Of a stretch of 64,000 nucleotides of DNA, positions 17,901-25,988 are shown piece after piece. Source of the DNA: Candidatus Obscuribacterales bacterium (lineage in GTDB: Bacteria; Cyanobacteriota; Vampirovibrionia; Obscuribacterales; Obscuribacteraceae). The stretch is taken from NCBI GenBank assembly GCA_019637435.1, contig JAHBVO010000002.1:248001-312000 (forward strand), in the 5' to 3' direction. The translations under genes and the position numbers were made by a program. The stretch's first letter is position 1. Each line of letters opens with the position of its first letter. The notes beneath the pieces were generated by a model. The model ran no database searches, was not told the DNA's origin, and saw only the letters and a list, made by a program, of their open reading frames with translations.

Positions 17901-20671
17901 TGCAGCACATGGTCTCCGAGAAGATGGGCGGAGCAAGTTTCGAACAGGTCCAGAGCGCATATTATGGAAACACTGGTGATGCGGCAGCGACTATGGTGGC
18001 ACGTGGAAACTCCGAAATTCAGGGTCTGCAAGCCATGGGTATGTCGAATCAGCAGATTCAACAAGAAGCGATTCGTACTGGCGATGCTTCGATTCTGGCT
18101 GCTCAGGCTGCGCAATCGGCTCCGCAAGGCACTCTCGAGCGTGCCATGCAGGGCGACACCGGGGCGCAACGTGAACTGCAGCAGGCAATCGGTTCAAATC
18201 CGACAATGCTGGAAGCCGCTTACAACGGTTCTTCTCACGCTCGAAGCGCAATTGAAAGCGCTTCCGGCGGTCAGGACGCTATGGTAATGGCCTCCGCATC
18301 CCACAATACCCAGGCGGTTCTCAGCCAGATGACCGGCGACCCGCGTGCTGTCGAACAAGCGTTGAACGGTTCTCCTCAACAGCGAGAAGCATTCGTTCAA
18401 CAGATGTCTTCGGAGCTAGGGGTGAGCCCGCGTGTTCTGAATGAAGCCGTCAGTGGTGGCAGTATGGAAGCCAGCACGGTTATGGCTAGAGCCGGACAGG
18501 TAGCTGAAGCCGGCGTCCGTGGTGGCGGCAACTATCAGCTCTCCGAGATGCAGACCCGACTTTCTGAAGGGCTGCAATCCGGCAGCGGGTTGATGATGGC
18601 TGCGCAAGCGTCGTACTCTGCTGCCACGCATGGCGGTCAGGACACGCAGACGCTGTCATACGCAGCGTCAGGTAGTCCGTCACACGCGATGGCGGTGTCA
18701 GGAGCGGTCCAATCGAGCCAGGAGCTGCGCTCCATGGGTTCGCCAGAAGCCAGCTCGGTGATTTCCGCAAGCTCCAGTGTTACGCACAGTGCTGGTGAGG
18801 CATTGCAAAGTTATGCGTCTGCCAATCCGACTGCTGCGCTCCACGATGCTTCCGTGACGGCTCAGACAACTCTGAGAGACGCCGGCATCGATCCGCAAGC
18901 GGTGGTCAGTGGCGTCAGAAGCGGTGACAATACCGAGCTGACCAGAGCTGCCACCACATTCGGTGTCGCTCCGGACGTGGTGCAGGGCGCGCTCATGCGT
19001 GGTGATGCCGGAGACGCGATGACACTGGTCGGAGCAGCTGGACGTCACACCCTGGCTCAGGGACCGGAAGCGGTCCAGTACGCTTCTCAGACTCAGTCCG
19101 GTCAGCTGGCCTTGCACGTGGCTCAGAGCGTTCCTCAGGAAGTCCTGAGTTCTGCGATGTCTGGAAATGATGTCGCTCAGGCGCAGCTGGCTCGCTCGGT
19201 GGCGACCGACCCGCAAGTGTTGGGATCGGCTGCAGGAAACGAAGTTTCGCTTCGAGCAGTTGGTGCCACTCTCGGTGATGGCGCGTACGCGGCTGTGGCT
19301 GCCTCCAGCGCAGCCCAAGACATGGTGCGCATGCACCCTGATCAAAATCTGGTGCAAAGCGCGCTCTATGGTCAGGGCGGTGAACAGCAGGCCGCTATGG
19401 TTCATCTTGCGAGAGACATGAATGTCGCTCCCCAGGTGCTAGCTAATTCACTCTCAGGTTCAAGCCAGGACCTGTCAGCTATGGTTTCGGCTTCAGCCGC
19501 CGGATTGCATCGCTCACAAGATGCGACTCCGAGTTCACCGTATTTCTCGGAACTATCAAGGACTTCCGGTGAGCAAGCTCCGATAGCGCAAGCCGTCCAG
19601 GCTGCAGGCTACGGACAGAGCTACGAGGCGTCCACACTTGCCGGTCAGGGTGTGCCTGGGGCAATGGAGGCTGTACGTGCCACCATGGAAGTGAATCCGC
19701 AATTGAGTCGCCTCGCCAGTGAGGGCAATCAGACGGCCAGCGCCATCATGACTGCCGCTTCCTCTGCGGGTCACCACGGTCCTAGCAGCTTCGGCGAGGT
19801 CGTGCGCGACGTTGGATTAGCGGTGGGCGCCGGTGGCGCTATCATGAGCAATCTGCGTCCATCCGACCCTGTCCATGGCATCCAGCCTCATCACCACCAC
19901 ATGGATAGAGGCGCCATCAGCGGTTACGAGCAGTTCGTATCGCGTCCGCAACCGCAGCATTATTCGCAGCCCCAGCAATATTCGGAATATCGGGGCGGAG
20001 GCATGGAAGGTCGTGGCGGAATGGCGCAGGCTCATCCTCCGGACTCCTTGAGTCATGGTGGCGGCGCGATGCACTCGCGCGATTCCGGCGTTACTCCGAC
20101 GGCTCATCATTCGGAACATGGTCCCAGTGCTCGTCACGTGGAGGGCACGTCAGGTCCAGCTCCATCGACTCAGCACCGGGAGCCGGGCTCCGGCTCGATT
20201 CCGACTGCTCATCATGAGTCAGGCTCTGCCTATCGCTCGGAACCTGCCCCCGGAATAAGTTCTGCCGGACATCATCCGGAGCCGGGTCTGAGTGGACCGC
20301 CGCCTGGCGTTGAGCCCGGTGTCGATCCCCGAGGTCAGTACATCGCAGAACAGCCGCGTGCTGAAAGCACACCAGCTGTGGGCTGGTTCTCGGAAGGTCG
20401 TAAGGACGAAAGCGGAGCCAGCGGTTCCAAGCTCGGCAACGTCACCTCCGGCGCGACACCGATCCCTACAGGTGGAGCGCAGAACCGCTCCCTGACGCCT
20501 CAGGCTTGGGGTGGCGCGCAAAACCGCAAAGCACAGGAAGAGAAGCTCGCCAGGCAGCGCATAGCTGACCTGGAAGCTCAAGCTCGCCGTGCCAAGGCGG
20601 CCAACGACCAGGCTGAGTACGAGAAGATCAAGCGTAGTCTCGAACAGTTCGGTCATAAATTGGATGAGTGA
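14945..20671 (+). CDS. Giant TrbL/VirB6-like protein with Ala-rich repeat tail (second copy)
   Basis: The ATG at 14945 follows a G-rich ribosome site 13 bases after the previous stop. An ATG at 15014 is an alternative. The 1908-residue product has a signal-like span at about 34-60, then the paralogous region (FGYPVSDTQFQVIERYNHNR, LFIPMAVLLLLPGAV, PFEGILRSVIAIFLIPG) and further spans up to about residue 500. A Gly/Ser/Pro-rich linker (about 515-690) leads to a soluble tail. Residues about 850-1620 contain some 14 copies of a unit of about 25 residues with the pattern LxxAxxGDxxA...G.(P), as in ETLNRALAGDPNATQAI. A His/Pro/Gly-rich stretch follows, then a basic helical C-terminus (EEKLARQRIADLEAQARRA). 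Membrane anchoring plus a long helical tail suggests a scaffold or an effector-docking arm of the secretion machine. Confidence 0.75.
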   Translation: MKNTEKKTAFDTPEPKANKENETMKTNSKAETLRPGLLALCLLLGAFMFSNVQQAFAAGPDSNPLTHWDTRYNYFLRFPAAAQHGIRHQYNPQGGHDVVENQRSMGPGMVTHSKSGQVYAWPVTIPTAESAVPTFRDEAIQENLFQTFGYPVSDTQFQVIERYNHNRFLEQLYDPEKAMWMSTSMAGVMANSAGNSAANMGVNQCVNAIDYVRQPLANFTAEAGNIWQRIRYELFIPMAVLLLLPGAVLAQVRSIVAQGSGVLGDVSPFEGILRSVIAIFLIPGSFLVINYGIDVSNSLTFTIADEYHRMFGSDMYEDAKCAIRRAMPINDPNSNRNAIEPPMEAPLVEHDVWSPYESWDIATRLYDPCVGVDESRLPDEDVNASMMINRLLFNTTLSSLGLTWNIYCAFQMVFLYYLWCMGPIASALWVWPITRLRNAFGSWVEGVVILCFWALFWNTSIFLLAAFKGIGDTGTVYTAALVFLAIQSVKYAFDFVGLVGSAAEGAGQMAKDAMGQIAPKSGGAGGGGGGGGGGGAPSGGSRGGGGGGSRGGGGGGSTPSAPSTTTNSTAGALSSGSPVGRSGLGANLSTMSPSPMPMPGGGSGGAGGGAGGPGGAPGGAAGAAGPEAGPDGGKGSGPPPGTGDGPGGGKGADGEGGSGTGAAAGAAAAAIGGLALGGGKGGDGGGGAPPMSSAAYSMSKSVTNVGGDVNSGDLSQLANRNQDNSLFNNTTGAPDGAAGPMGLPPMAGGDMLSNAAINQAGNALFGDGPTAGLDNKALTAAAMLSGPEAFMGGNSGMAGLPSAADRNPLAKDLALDQMHTSGSQHHVMANGIDASMAGNPQAELARATTQDLMKQSGIGDETLNRALAGDPNATQAIQDKLGVSPMTLELARGGDPGATALAMEASMRANGHVGALPPGEAQTQRDQLLHAAAVNNDPVAARELLARNGEHTVAAMSASQSVTQELQQAGVTQEQFRQALGGDANMQHMVSEKMGGASFEQVQSAYYGNTGDAAATMVARGNSEIQGLQAMGMSNQQIQQEAIRTGDASILAAQAAQSAPQGTLERAMQGDTGAQRELQQAIGSNPTMLEAAYNGSSHARSAIESASGGQDAMVMASASHNTQAVLSQMTGDPRAVEQALNGSPQQREAFVQQMSSELGVSPRVLNEAVSGGSMEASTVMARAGQVAEAGVRGGGNYQLSEMQTRLSEGLQSGSGLMMAAQASYSAATHGGQDTQTLSYAASGSPSHAMAVSGAVQSSQELRSMGSPEASSVISASSSVTHSAGEALQSYASANPTAALHDASVTAQTTLRDAGIDPQAVVSGVRSGDNTELTRAATTFGVAPDVVQGALMRGDAGDAMTLVGAAGRHTLAQGPEAVQYASQTQSGQLALHVAQSVPQEVLSSAMSGNDVAQAQLARSVATDPQVLGSAAGNEVSLRAVGATLGDGAYAAVAASSAAQDMVRMHPDQNLVQSALYGQGGEQQAAMVHLARDMNVAPQVLANSLSGSSQDLSAMVSASAAGLHRSQDATPSSPYFSELSRTSGEQAPIAQAVQAAGYGQSYEASTLAGQGVPGAMEAVRATMEVNPQLSRLASEGNQTASAIMTAASSAGHHGPSSFGEVVRDVGLAVGAGGAIMSNLRPSDPVHGIQPHHHHMDRGAISGYEQFVSRPQPQHYSQPQQYSEYRGGGMEGRGGMAQAHPPDSLSHGGGAMHSRDSGVTPTAHHSEHGPSARHVEGTSGPAPSTQHREPGSGSIPTAHHESGSAYRSEPAPGISSAGHHPEPGLSGPPPGVEPGVDPRGQYIAEQPRAESTPAVGWFSEGRKDESGASGSKLGNVTSGATPIPTGGAQNRSLTPQAWGGAQNRKAQEEKLARQRIADLEAQARRAKAANDQAEYEKIKRSLEQFGHKLDE
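17500..19510 (+). repeat. Degenerate coding repeat, about 75 bases per unit
   Basis: The units are recognisable at protein level, not as identical DNA. Approximate starts are 17519, 17597, 17858, 17934, 18121, 18200, 18349, 18427, 18890, 18970, 19133, 19207, 19338 and 19430. They come in pairs, often preceded by a linker with the pattern SxxTxxLxxxGI. The consensus is LxxAxxG(D/N/S)xxA, and the second unit of a pair often starts with Pro. Confidence 0.6.
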
Positions 20672-20695
20672 TCGTCATTCTGATAAATCCGCGGG

Positions 20696-20731
20696 TCCAG
20701 ACCGGTAATTAAGTAGCAATCCCGGTCTGGA
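20696..20731 (+). terminator. Hairpin after the giant TrbL-like gene
   Basis: TCCAGACCGG (20696-20705) pairs perfectly with CCGGTCTGGA (20722-20731) across a 16-base loop, 25 bases after the stop at 20671. No T-run follows, so it could be a weak terminator or an RNA-stabilising element that separates expression of the downstream DUF2225-VirB4 genes. Confidence 0.45.
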
Positions 20732-20864
20732 TCGCGTAACATGGACTTATTGACAACTCTGGAGGGCTTCCACGGCTATCGAGAAAAATTAGAATCAAAC
20801 TTCACTGCCCAGATTGGCATAATATCTGTGCGGGGCACATGTCCGGGTTCTTCAAGGAGACCAA

Positions 20865-21482
20865 ATGCATCTAGCGGACGTAGGAGTTAAGTGCCACAAC
20901 TGTGGAGTTGTATTCAACACGAAACAAATTCCGCTCATCGTCGACACGGGAAATAGAAACAGCGAACTCAGGCTCTTCATCGGGGGCTCTAATGAGAATT
21001 TCGAGCAGTATGCTGTCTGCACCTGTCCGTCGTGCGGGCTTGCTGATTGGGCGACGGCCTTCAGGAAGTCCGACGAACCATCCGTGTTGACTCAAGCAAA
21101 CTCTACTCCTCATCTACAGTTTCGTTGGGCTGCATTGGCGGCTGAGCGAGGTGGGAAGAGCTTCTACGCTATTGGTTTACTGTACCTCTACGCCGCCTGG
21201 TGCGCCGACGACATCAATGCCATTCCTCAAGCCCGAGAATATCGAAAACTGGCTATCGATGCCTTCGCAAAATCGCTTACGGACGGTTCCTGTCCTCATG
21301 CTCAGCGAGCGGAGATTGAGTATTTAATAGGTGAGTTACTGAGACGAGCCGGAGATTTTTTGAACGCAGTCGAATACATGAAGGAGGTCGCGCCGCGCTT
21401 GCCGGCTAAATATGCCATGATGGCGCGCAAGGTTATGCGAATGAGTCAGGAAGGTCGCCTTGACCCAATCGAATTCAACTGA
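20865..21482 (+). CDS. DUF2225 family protein
   Basis: A 205-residue soluble protein. A good AAGGAG ribosome site lies just upstream of the ATG. The N-terminus has two Cys pairs, CHNC at about residues 10-13 and CPSC at about 54-57, which probably form a zinc ribbon. The C-terminal part is helical with TPR-like character (YKxLAIDAF, AEIEYLIGELLRRAGDFLNAVEYM, KVMRMSQ). This is the DUF2225 architecture, whose biochemical function is not established. It is encoded between the TrbL-like pair and the PrgI/VirB4 pair, with 29 bases to the next gene. That may mean it is an accessory protein of the machine or simply a passenger. Confidence 0.78.
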   Translation: MHLADVGVKCHNCGVVFNTKQIPLIVDTGNRNSELRLFIGGSNENFEQYAVCTCPSCGLADWATAFRKSDEPSVLTQANSTPHLQFRWAALAAERGGKSFYAIGLLYLYAAWCADDINAIPQAREYRKLAIDAFAKSLTDGSCPHAQRAEIEYLIGELLRRAGDFLNAVEYMKEVAPRLPAKYAMMARKVMRMSQEGRLDPIEFN

Positions 21483-21511
21483 CGTGAATGAAGCCAAGTG
21501 AGGTCCAATAA

Positions 21512-21895
21512 ATGTCGCAAGTTCATCGCGTAATAAATTTGAGGGAGCCTTTCAAGCTCTTCGGCATGACGCTGCATCAGATTGGCTGGTTGGCTCTCGG
21601 CGTGATCCTGGCCTTTGCGGTCGGTTCTCGAGTTCCTGGCGAATGGAAAATGGGAAATGTGCCGGCTGGTATAGTTTTAGGCATCGTGATTGTCGGTGTC
21701 GCCATTGTTGCCGGCGGTTTTACCGAATTAAAACCGATGGTTTGGTGGCGAAATATGTTTATGTACAGGCTGGGATTGGTGCCAAAATTGTACATTCCAA
21801 AAGCGGAAGCGGGGCGTGTGTATCCAGATCCGACGATTACCGAACGCTCTGACGCGGAAGAATTCTATGTGGAGAGAGAAGGGCGGATGGACTAA
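21512..21895 (+). CDS. PrgI/VirB3-like inner-membrane protein
   Basis: A 127-residue protein with a short N-terminal tail, two adjacent hydrophobic spans (LHQIGWLALGVILAFAVG at about 25-42 and AGIVLGIVIVGVAIVAGG at about 52-69), and a charged cytoplasmic tail. Size, topology and position directly before a VirB4 ATPase gene match PrgI/VirB3 proteins. These form the inner-membrane platform of type IV secretion systems and partner VirB4. The segment MVWWRNMFMYRLG after the second span resembles the conserved region of PrgI. The sequence is short and divergent, so context carries much of the weight. Confidence 0.7.
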   Translation: MSQVHRVINLREPFKLFGMTLHQIGWLALGVILAFAVGSRVPGEWKMGNVPAGIVLGIVIVGVAIVAGGFTELKPMVWWRNMFMYRLGLVPKLYIPKAEAGRVYPDPTITERSDAEEFYVEREGRMD

Positions 21896-21971
21896 CTGGG
21901 GTTAGAACGGTTGATCTAACTAGAATTTTCGGATTACACTGAGAATCAGTACAGGAACAGGTTTTTACTGG

Positions 21972-24746
21972 ATGTCGAGAAGCGCAAGACAATCGCCGAC
22001 CCGCGGAGTATCTAGCTCCCGGAGATTGGAGCGGTCCAGCGCGCAGAAAAAATCGCGTCGAGGACGCGATGAAGAGCAATCTCAGGGGAATAGCGGGCGG
22101 CTAATTCCAACGACATCATCGCCGTCACTTCAGAACATATTTGCCGGTTTTTACAATCAGCTGCCAGCGATGCTTCGCGACTCTCTGCCATTTGGAGAAA
22201 CCAACGGTGGCGGCGGCGGAGATGACGGTGACGACGGACCGCCCAAGGATAAGCGCGGTGAGGCGAGCTGGCAGGACGTCTGTTTCTTGCATTCGATTCC
22301 TGGCGAGGACGAGGAAGAAGGTCTTGTGGTACTTGCCGATGGCAGTATGCGCAAATATCTCGCCGTGAAAGGCATCAACGTTCTGCTGTTCGATGACGCC
22401 GACCGTGAGCTGATGGCGCGGCAGTTCTCCAATTTCATCAATTCATGCGAAAGCGATATTCAGATCATCATAAAATCTCGTCACTTGTCAGTCGACGAAT
22501 ACCTGTCTAGATATCAGAAAACAATTATCAGCGACAACGAGTACTTGAAGTGGTACGCCGACTATACCGATAAATGGTTCCGCCGGATTCAGGATGTATC
22601 GTTCGTTCCGCAGCGCGATTTCTACGTCGTGATCAGCTATCAGCCTCCGGACTGCAAGAGCGGTCAGGTATGGAGCGGAAGACGGTCTATACAGAAGCAC
22701 GAGGAATATCTTGACACTTTGAACCGTCTTCTGAAGACGGCTTTCGAGCAATTGCGTCAAGGTAACTTGCGTCCGAGAATTCTGACTCGCAAAGAAGTGC
22801 GTAACTTGATTTACTCGGATTTGAACCCGTCGCTGGCTCACCGGGACCCGGAAGCGCCACCATCGCATCCTCAGTTGTCGGAAGCGTCTTGCCTGGCCGG
22901 AAGCGCGCTCAAAGTTCAAAACGAATATCTCTGGCTCGATGGAAAATACATCGGCACTCAGTACATGTTCCAACTGCCGCACGACACCTGGATGGGATGG
23001 CTTGTAGACCTCCTCACTCTCGGTGTCGAGTATACGATGTCGGTTTTCATTCACCAGTGCAATCAGGACAAAGTGCGAGCGGATTTGAAGCGCAAATATC
23101 ACCTGGGCATGGTGACCAGTACGCAGCTTGCTACTCCGGACCTGGAGGGGCTGGAAGGCACGAGGCGAGCCGCGGCCGCCATTCAGGAATTCTTGCGCAG
23201 TTCCAATAAAGCATTCGATTGCAGTCTCTATATTTCCAGCCAGTGCGATACCGCTGAGCAGCTCAATCACAACATGGACGAGATTCGTCGCGTGTTTAAA
23301 AACCGCGGCGCGAACATGGACCGCGGTCAATTGCTGCAGCTCGATGCCTGGCAATCAACGCTTGCTGTGGGCGTCGACAAGCTCGCAATTATTCACCGTG
23401 TCATGTCGCCGATTGTGGGGACGATGTGGCCTTTCTTCACCGCCTCGTGCGGAACACCTGATGGGGTGCCTTTCGGCTTCGCTCTGACTTCTCGGGAGCC
23501 GGTTCTACTCAATCCGTTCTTCCGAGGTGCGGGCAAAGACGCTAACAATATGTTCGTTGTGGGAACGACCGGTGCGGGTAAATCATTCGCCGTGTCCATG
23601 ATGATCCTAAGGCTACTACCGATGGGCGTACGGTTCGTTTTAATAGACAAAACCGTAGACAAATTTGGTGCTTATAGGTTCATTACCGAACTATTGGGCC
23701 CAGATCTATGTGCTTATGTAGACTTGGGTCCCAACTCAGGTTTCATGCTCAACCCGTTTGATCTGGGACCAGACGATCAGCTCAAAGGCGAGCCATCGCA
23801 CGACAAAATTTCCAGTTTGCTTACTCTTCTCGACCTGATGCTGGCGCCCGAGGGCAGCGAAGAATTGAGCGTTCAAGAGAAATCTCTGCTGGATGGCTTG
23901 ATTCGCCTCTGCTACATGGAAGCACAACTGTCAGGCAAAGTTCCAACCATGTCGGACCTTGCAAGAGTGACAGCGCAGGCTGCTACTACGGAAGTCGATA
24001 ACGTCCAACGCGATCGACTCGCGACCTTTGCTCGCGGTTTAAACCTGTTTACCAGAACCGGTGCATTCGGTGGTCTCGTAGATGGTCATACGAATATCGA
24101 TACCGAAAAATTGTTCATCGTATTTGATACCAGAGAAGTTAACGAACCTCGTCTGGAAAGAATCGCGGTTTTCATTCTTGCTGATTTCATCAGGCGTCGT
24201 GCCGCAGAATCGAAAGAACGCATGGTGCGTTTTGCCGCTATCATAGACGAGGCATCGACCTTGATGCGGTTCAAAGCCGGGGCGCGTCTCCTGGATGACT
24301 TGTCGAGACGAGCTCGTCACTACGGTATGATGCTGGTTTCCATCACTCAGCAGTTGAAAGACTTTTTCCGCCAATCGGAGCAAGCCGATTCGGTTGTGAA
24401 AAACGCGCACATGAAAATCTTGCTGCGACAAGATCCGTCTGATCTGAAGTTGCTCAAAGAGGTGCTCCGGCTGAGGGATGCCGAAGTATTAGCGATTGAA
24501 GCTTTCTCCAAAGACGAAGAGAAGCGGAAGGAGTCTCAAGCCCTTCTCATCGTCGGCGCTGTTCACGGAACGATCCGTTTGGTTCCTTCGCCTATGGATT
24601 ACTGGATCTGTACTTCGGAGCCAATCAGGGACATTCCACGACGACTGAAAATGATTCAGGAGGTTAAGGCTAAAAATCCTAAGCTAAGTCACACGGACGC
24701 GTGTCGACAAGCCGTTTACTATCTCGGCTTGCAGCACGACGGTTAG
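21972..24746 (+). CDS. virB4: VirB4-like type IV secretion ATPase
   Basis: A 924-residue protein. The first 90 residues are basic, Ser/Arg-rich and then Gly/Asp-rich, and probably disordered. The VirB4 N-domain follows. The ATPase domain has a Walker A GTTGAGKS at residues 531-538 and a Walker B ending in IIDE with Asp759-Glu760. Further C-terminal motifs include RHYGMMLVSITQQ and the helical end typical of VirB4/TraC/ConE. VirB4 proteins are hexameric inner-membrane ATPases that drive assembly and substrate transfer. The PrgI/VirB3-like gene lies 76 bases upstream. No VirD4 or VirB11 follows; three small genes do. The ATPase family is certain; whether it moves protein or DNA is not shown here. 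Confidence 0.9.
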   Translation: MSRSARQSPTRGVSSSRRLERSSAQKKSRRGRDEEQSQGNSGRLIPTTSSPSLQNIFAGFYNQLPAMLRDSLPFGETNGGGGGDDGDDGPPKDKRGEASWQDVCFLHSIPGEDEEEGLVVLADGSMRKYLAVKGINVLLFDDADRELMARQFSNFINSCESDIQIIIKSRHLSVDEYLSRYQKTIISDNEYLKWYADYTDKWFRRIQDVSFVPQRDFYVVISYQPPDCKSGQVWSGRRSIQKHEEYLDTLNRLLKTAFEQLRQGNLRPRILTRKEVRNLIYSDLNPSLAHRDPEAPPSHPQLSEASCLAGSALKVQNEYLWLDGKYIGTQYMFQLPHDTWMGWLVDLLTLGVEYTMSVFIHQCNQDKVRADLKRKYHLGMVTSTQLATPDLEGLEGTRRAAAAIQEFLRSSNKAFDCSLYISSQCDTAEQLNHNMDEIRRVFKNRGANMDRGQLLQLDAWQSTLAVGVDKLAIIHRVMSPIVGTMWPFFTASCGTPDGVPFGFALTSREPVLLNPFFRGAGKDANNMFVVGTTGAGKSFAVSMMILRLLPMGVRFVLIDKTVDKFGAYRFITELLGPDLCAYVDLGPNSGFMLNPFDLGPDDQLKGEPSHDKISSLLTLLDLMLAPEGSEELSVQEKSLLDGLIRLCYMEAQLSGKVPTMSDLARVTAQAATTEVDNVQRDRLATFARGLNLFTRTGAFGGLVDGHTNIDTEKLFIVFDTREVNEPRLERIAVFILADFIRRRAAESKERMVRFAAIIDEASTLMRFKAGARLLDDLSRRARHYGMMLVSITQQLKDFFRQSEQADSVVKNAHMKILLRQDPSDLKLLKEVLRLRDAEVLAIEAFSKDEEKRKESQALLIVGAVHGTIRLVPSPMDYWICTSEPIRDIPRRLKMIQEVKAKNPKLSHTDACRQAVYYLGLQHDG

Positions 24747-24778
24747 TGCAACAGCCAACTTAGAGGAGAGACGATCAG

Positions 24779-24994
24779 ATGATAGACAGAGAATCGTTAC
24801 GCCACGTCATGGCTGCGATTATCGTTGCAGAAGAGTTGCGGGTTCCAAGCATCCGCAGCGGCGATCAGCACTTGATTGACGACCTGCTGCGCAAACAGTT
24901 TGCGCCAATGGTTCAAAACACATACATCATCGTCGATCTCATGTTTGAAATTGCTGAGTGGCAAGCCAATCAGCGTCAACAGCGAAACGAATAG
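24779..24994 (+). CDS. Small helical protein, unknown
   Basis: A 71-residue acidic, soluble and mostly helical protein. GAGGAGAG lies about 10 bases before the ATG. No signal peptide, membrane span or Cys motif is visible. It lies 32 bases after virB4 and 11 bases before the next gene, so it is most likely translated as part of the secretion operon. It might act as a small chaperone or assembly factor, but nothing in the sequence shows this. Confidence 0.6.
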   Translation: MIDRESLRHVMAAIIVAEELRVPSIRSGDQHLIDDLLRKQFAPMVQNTYIIVDLMFEIAEWQANQRQQRNE

Positions 24995-25005
24995 ACACGT
25001 TGTCC

Positions 25006-25371
25006 ATGGAAAAAATCTTTACTCCTAACAAATGGTTTGTGGGGTTTTGCGCCCTTCTGATCGTGGTCGTGGCGACTCTTAAGGTCGTCGGTGATATGCA
25101 CCTTGCTGAACTCGCAAGCGAAGTCGGAAAGGACGTCTTTATCTGGGAGTGGCCCTCGATGGGACTGAGCTCCAGATGTATGTCCATGAAATCCCACGTG
25201 CTCCGAAGAGACGCTAACGACGCGGTCGTTGAAGTGACGGGCCGTCAGATCATTGCGAAACTTGGACAAGATAATAAAATGAAAGAGGAAGAGCAACCAG
25301 AAGCAAAGGCCGTTCTGACGTTTTACCGCCGCAGTAACAAGTGGGAATTAGGCAAGGTGGAGCTGAAATAG
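25006..25371 (+). CDS. Single-span membrane protein of the secretion locus
   Basis: A 121-residue protein. I chose the ATG at 25006 because it gives a short basic N-terminus followed at once by a hydrophobic span (WFVGFCALLIVVVATLKVVG, about residues 10-29). An upstream start at 24958 would overlap the previous gene. The remaining 85 residues are predicted alpha-beta with a final beta-hairpin-like NKWELGKVELK. A bitopic protein with a small outer domain is the layout of VirB8-type proteins, and the next gene has the same layout. No sequence motif proves this. Confidence 0.6.
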   Translation: MEKIFTPNKWFVGFCALLIVVVATLKVVGDMHLAELASEVGKDVFIWEWPSMGLSSRCMSMKSHVLRRDANDAVVEVTGRQIIAKLGQDNKMKEEEQPEAKAVLTFYRRSNKWELGKVELK

Positions 25372-25947
25372 ATGTACTGGAAAGTAAGAAAAGTATCGCC
25401 TGAACAATTGATGCGTCAATACGGAGTCCACATCCTCCTCGCCTGCAGTCTGGTGGGCAATTTCATGCTGTTCATCACGCGTCCCAAAAAAGAGGTCGTG
25501 ACGAAGGAGCAGAAAAACGATTTCGGCAACTTTGCCAAGCAAGTCACCACGCACCTTCTTGATACCAGTTACATAAACTACATCGAGTCGACCGCGCGGC
25601 TGCAATCAGAGTTGTCTGATTCCGTGAAGCAAAGACTGCGTGCTGATGGAATTTTGCCGGCAACGGATCAAGATCTGAAGGCTAACCATATGGAATTCAG
25701 CAAGGCACGCCGCGTGTGTGCGATGCAGTTCAAGCAGGTCGATGTCAAAGATCCGAACCAGAACGGCATGATTCCTGTTGAAGTTCAAGGCGTGGTGGCA
25801 GTCCATTCCGCCGATGAATCTGCTCAACAACCGTTCCACTTAGCCTACATGGTGGGTCTACGCAAAGGCGAGCCACCCACGCCGGTTGTCGTAAGCATGC
25901 AAGATCTGCCTCCCGCGCCTGTCGTTGAAAACGCACCACAACAATAA
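25372..25947 (+). CDS. Single-span membrane protein, VirB8-like layout
   Basis: The ATG directly abuts the stop codon of the previous gene, so translation is coupled. The 191 residues include a span at about 19-37 (VHILLACSLVGNFMLFI) and then a soluble domain with a helical first part (FGNFAKQVTTHLLDTSYINY). A beta-rich second part carries GMIPVEVQGVVAV, and a Pro-rich tail ends the protein. An N-terminal helix plus a periplasmic alpha-beta domain is the layout of VirB8/TraM-like proteins, which link the inner-membrane complex to the periplasm in type IV secretion. The match is architectural only. It ends the plus-strand locus, facing a minus-strand gene 41 bases away. Confidence 0.6.
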   Translation: MYWKVRKVSPEQLMRQYGVHILLACSLVGNFMLFITRPKKEVVTKEQKNDFGNFAKQVTTHLLDTSYINYIESTARLQSELSDSVKQRLRADGILPATDQDLKANHMEFSKARRVCAMQFKQVDVKDPNQNGMIPVEVQGVVAVHSADESAQQPFHLAYMVGLRKGEPPTPVVVSMQDLPPAPVVENAPQQ

Positions 25948-25988
25948 TGCTTTGCGTTTCTACTAAATAAGACTGCTGTACGGTGCTC

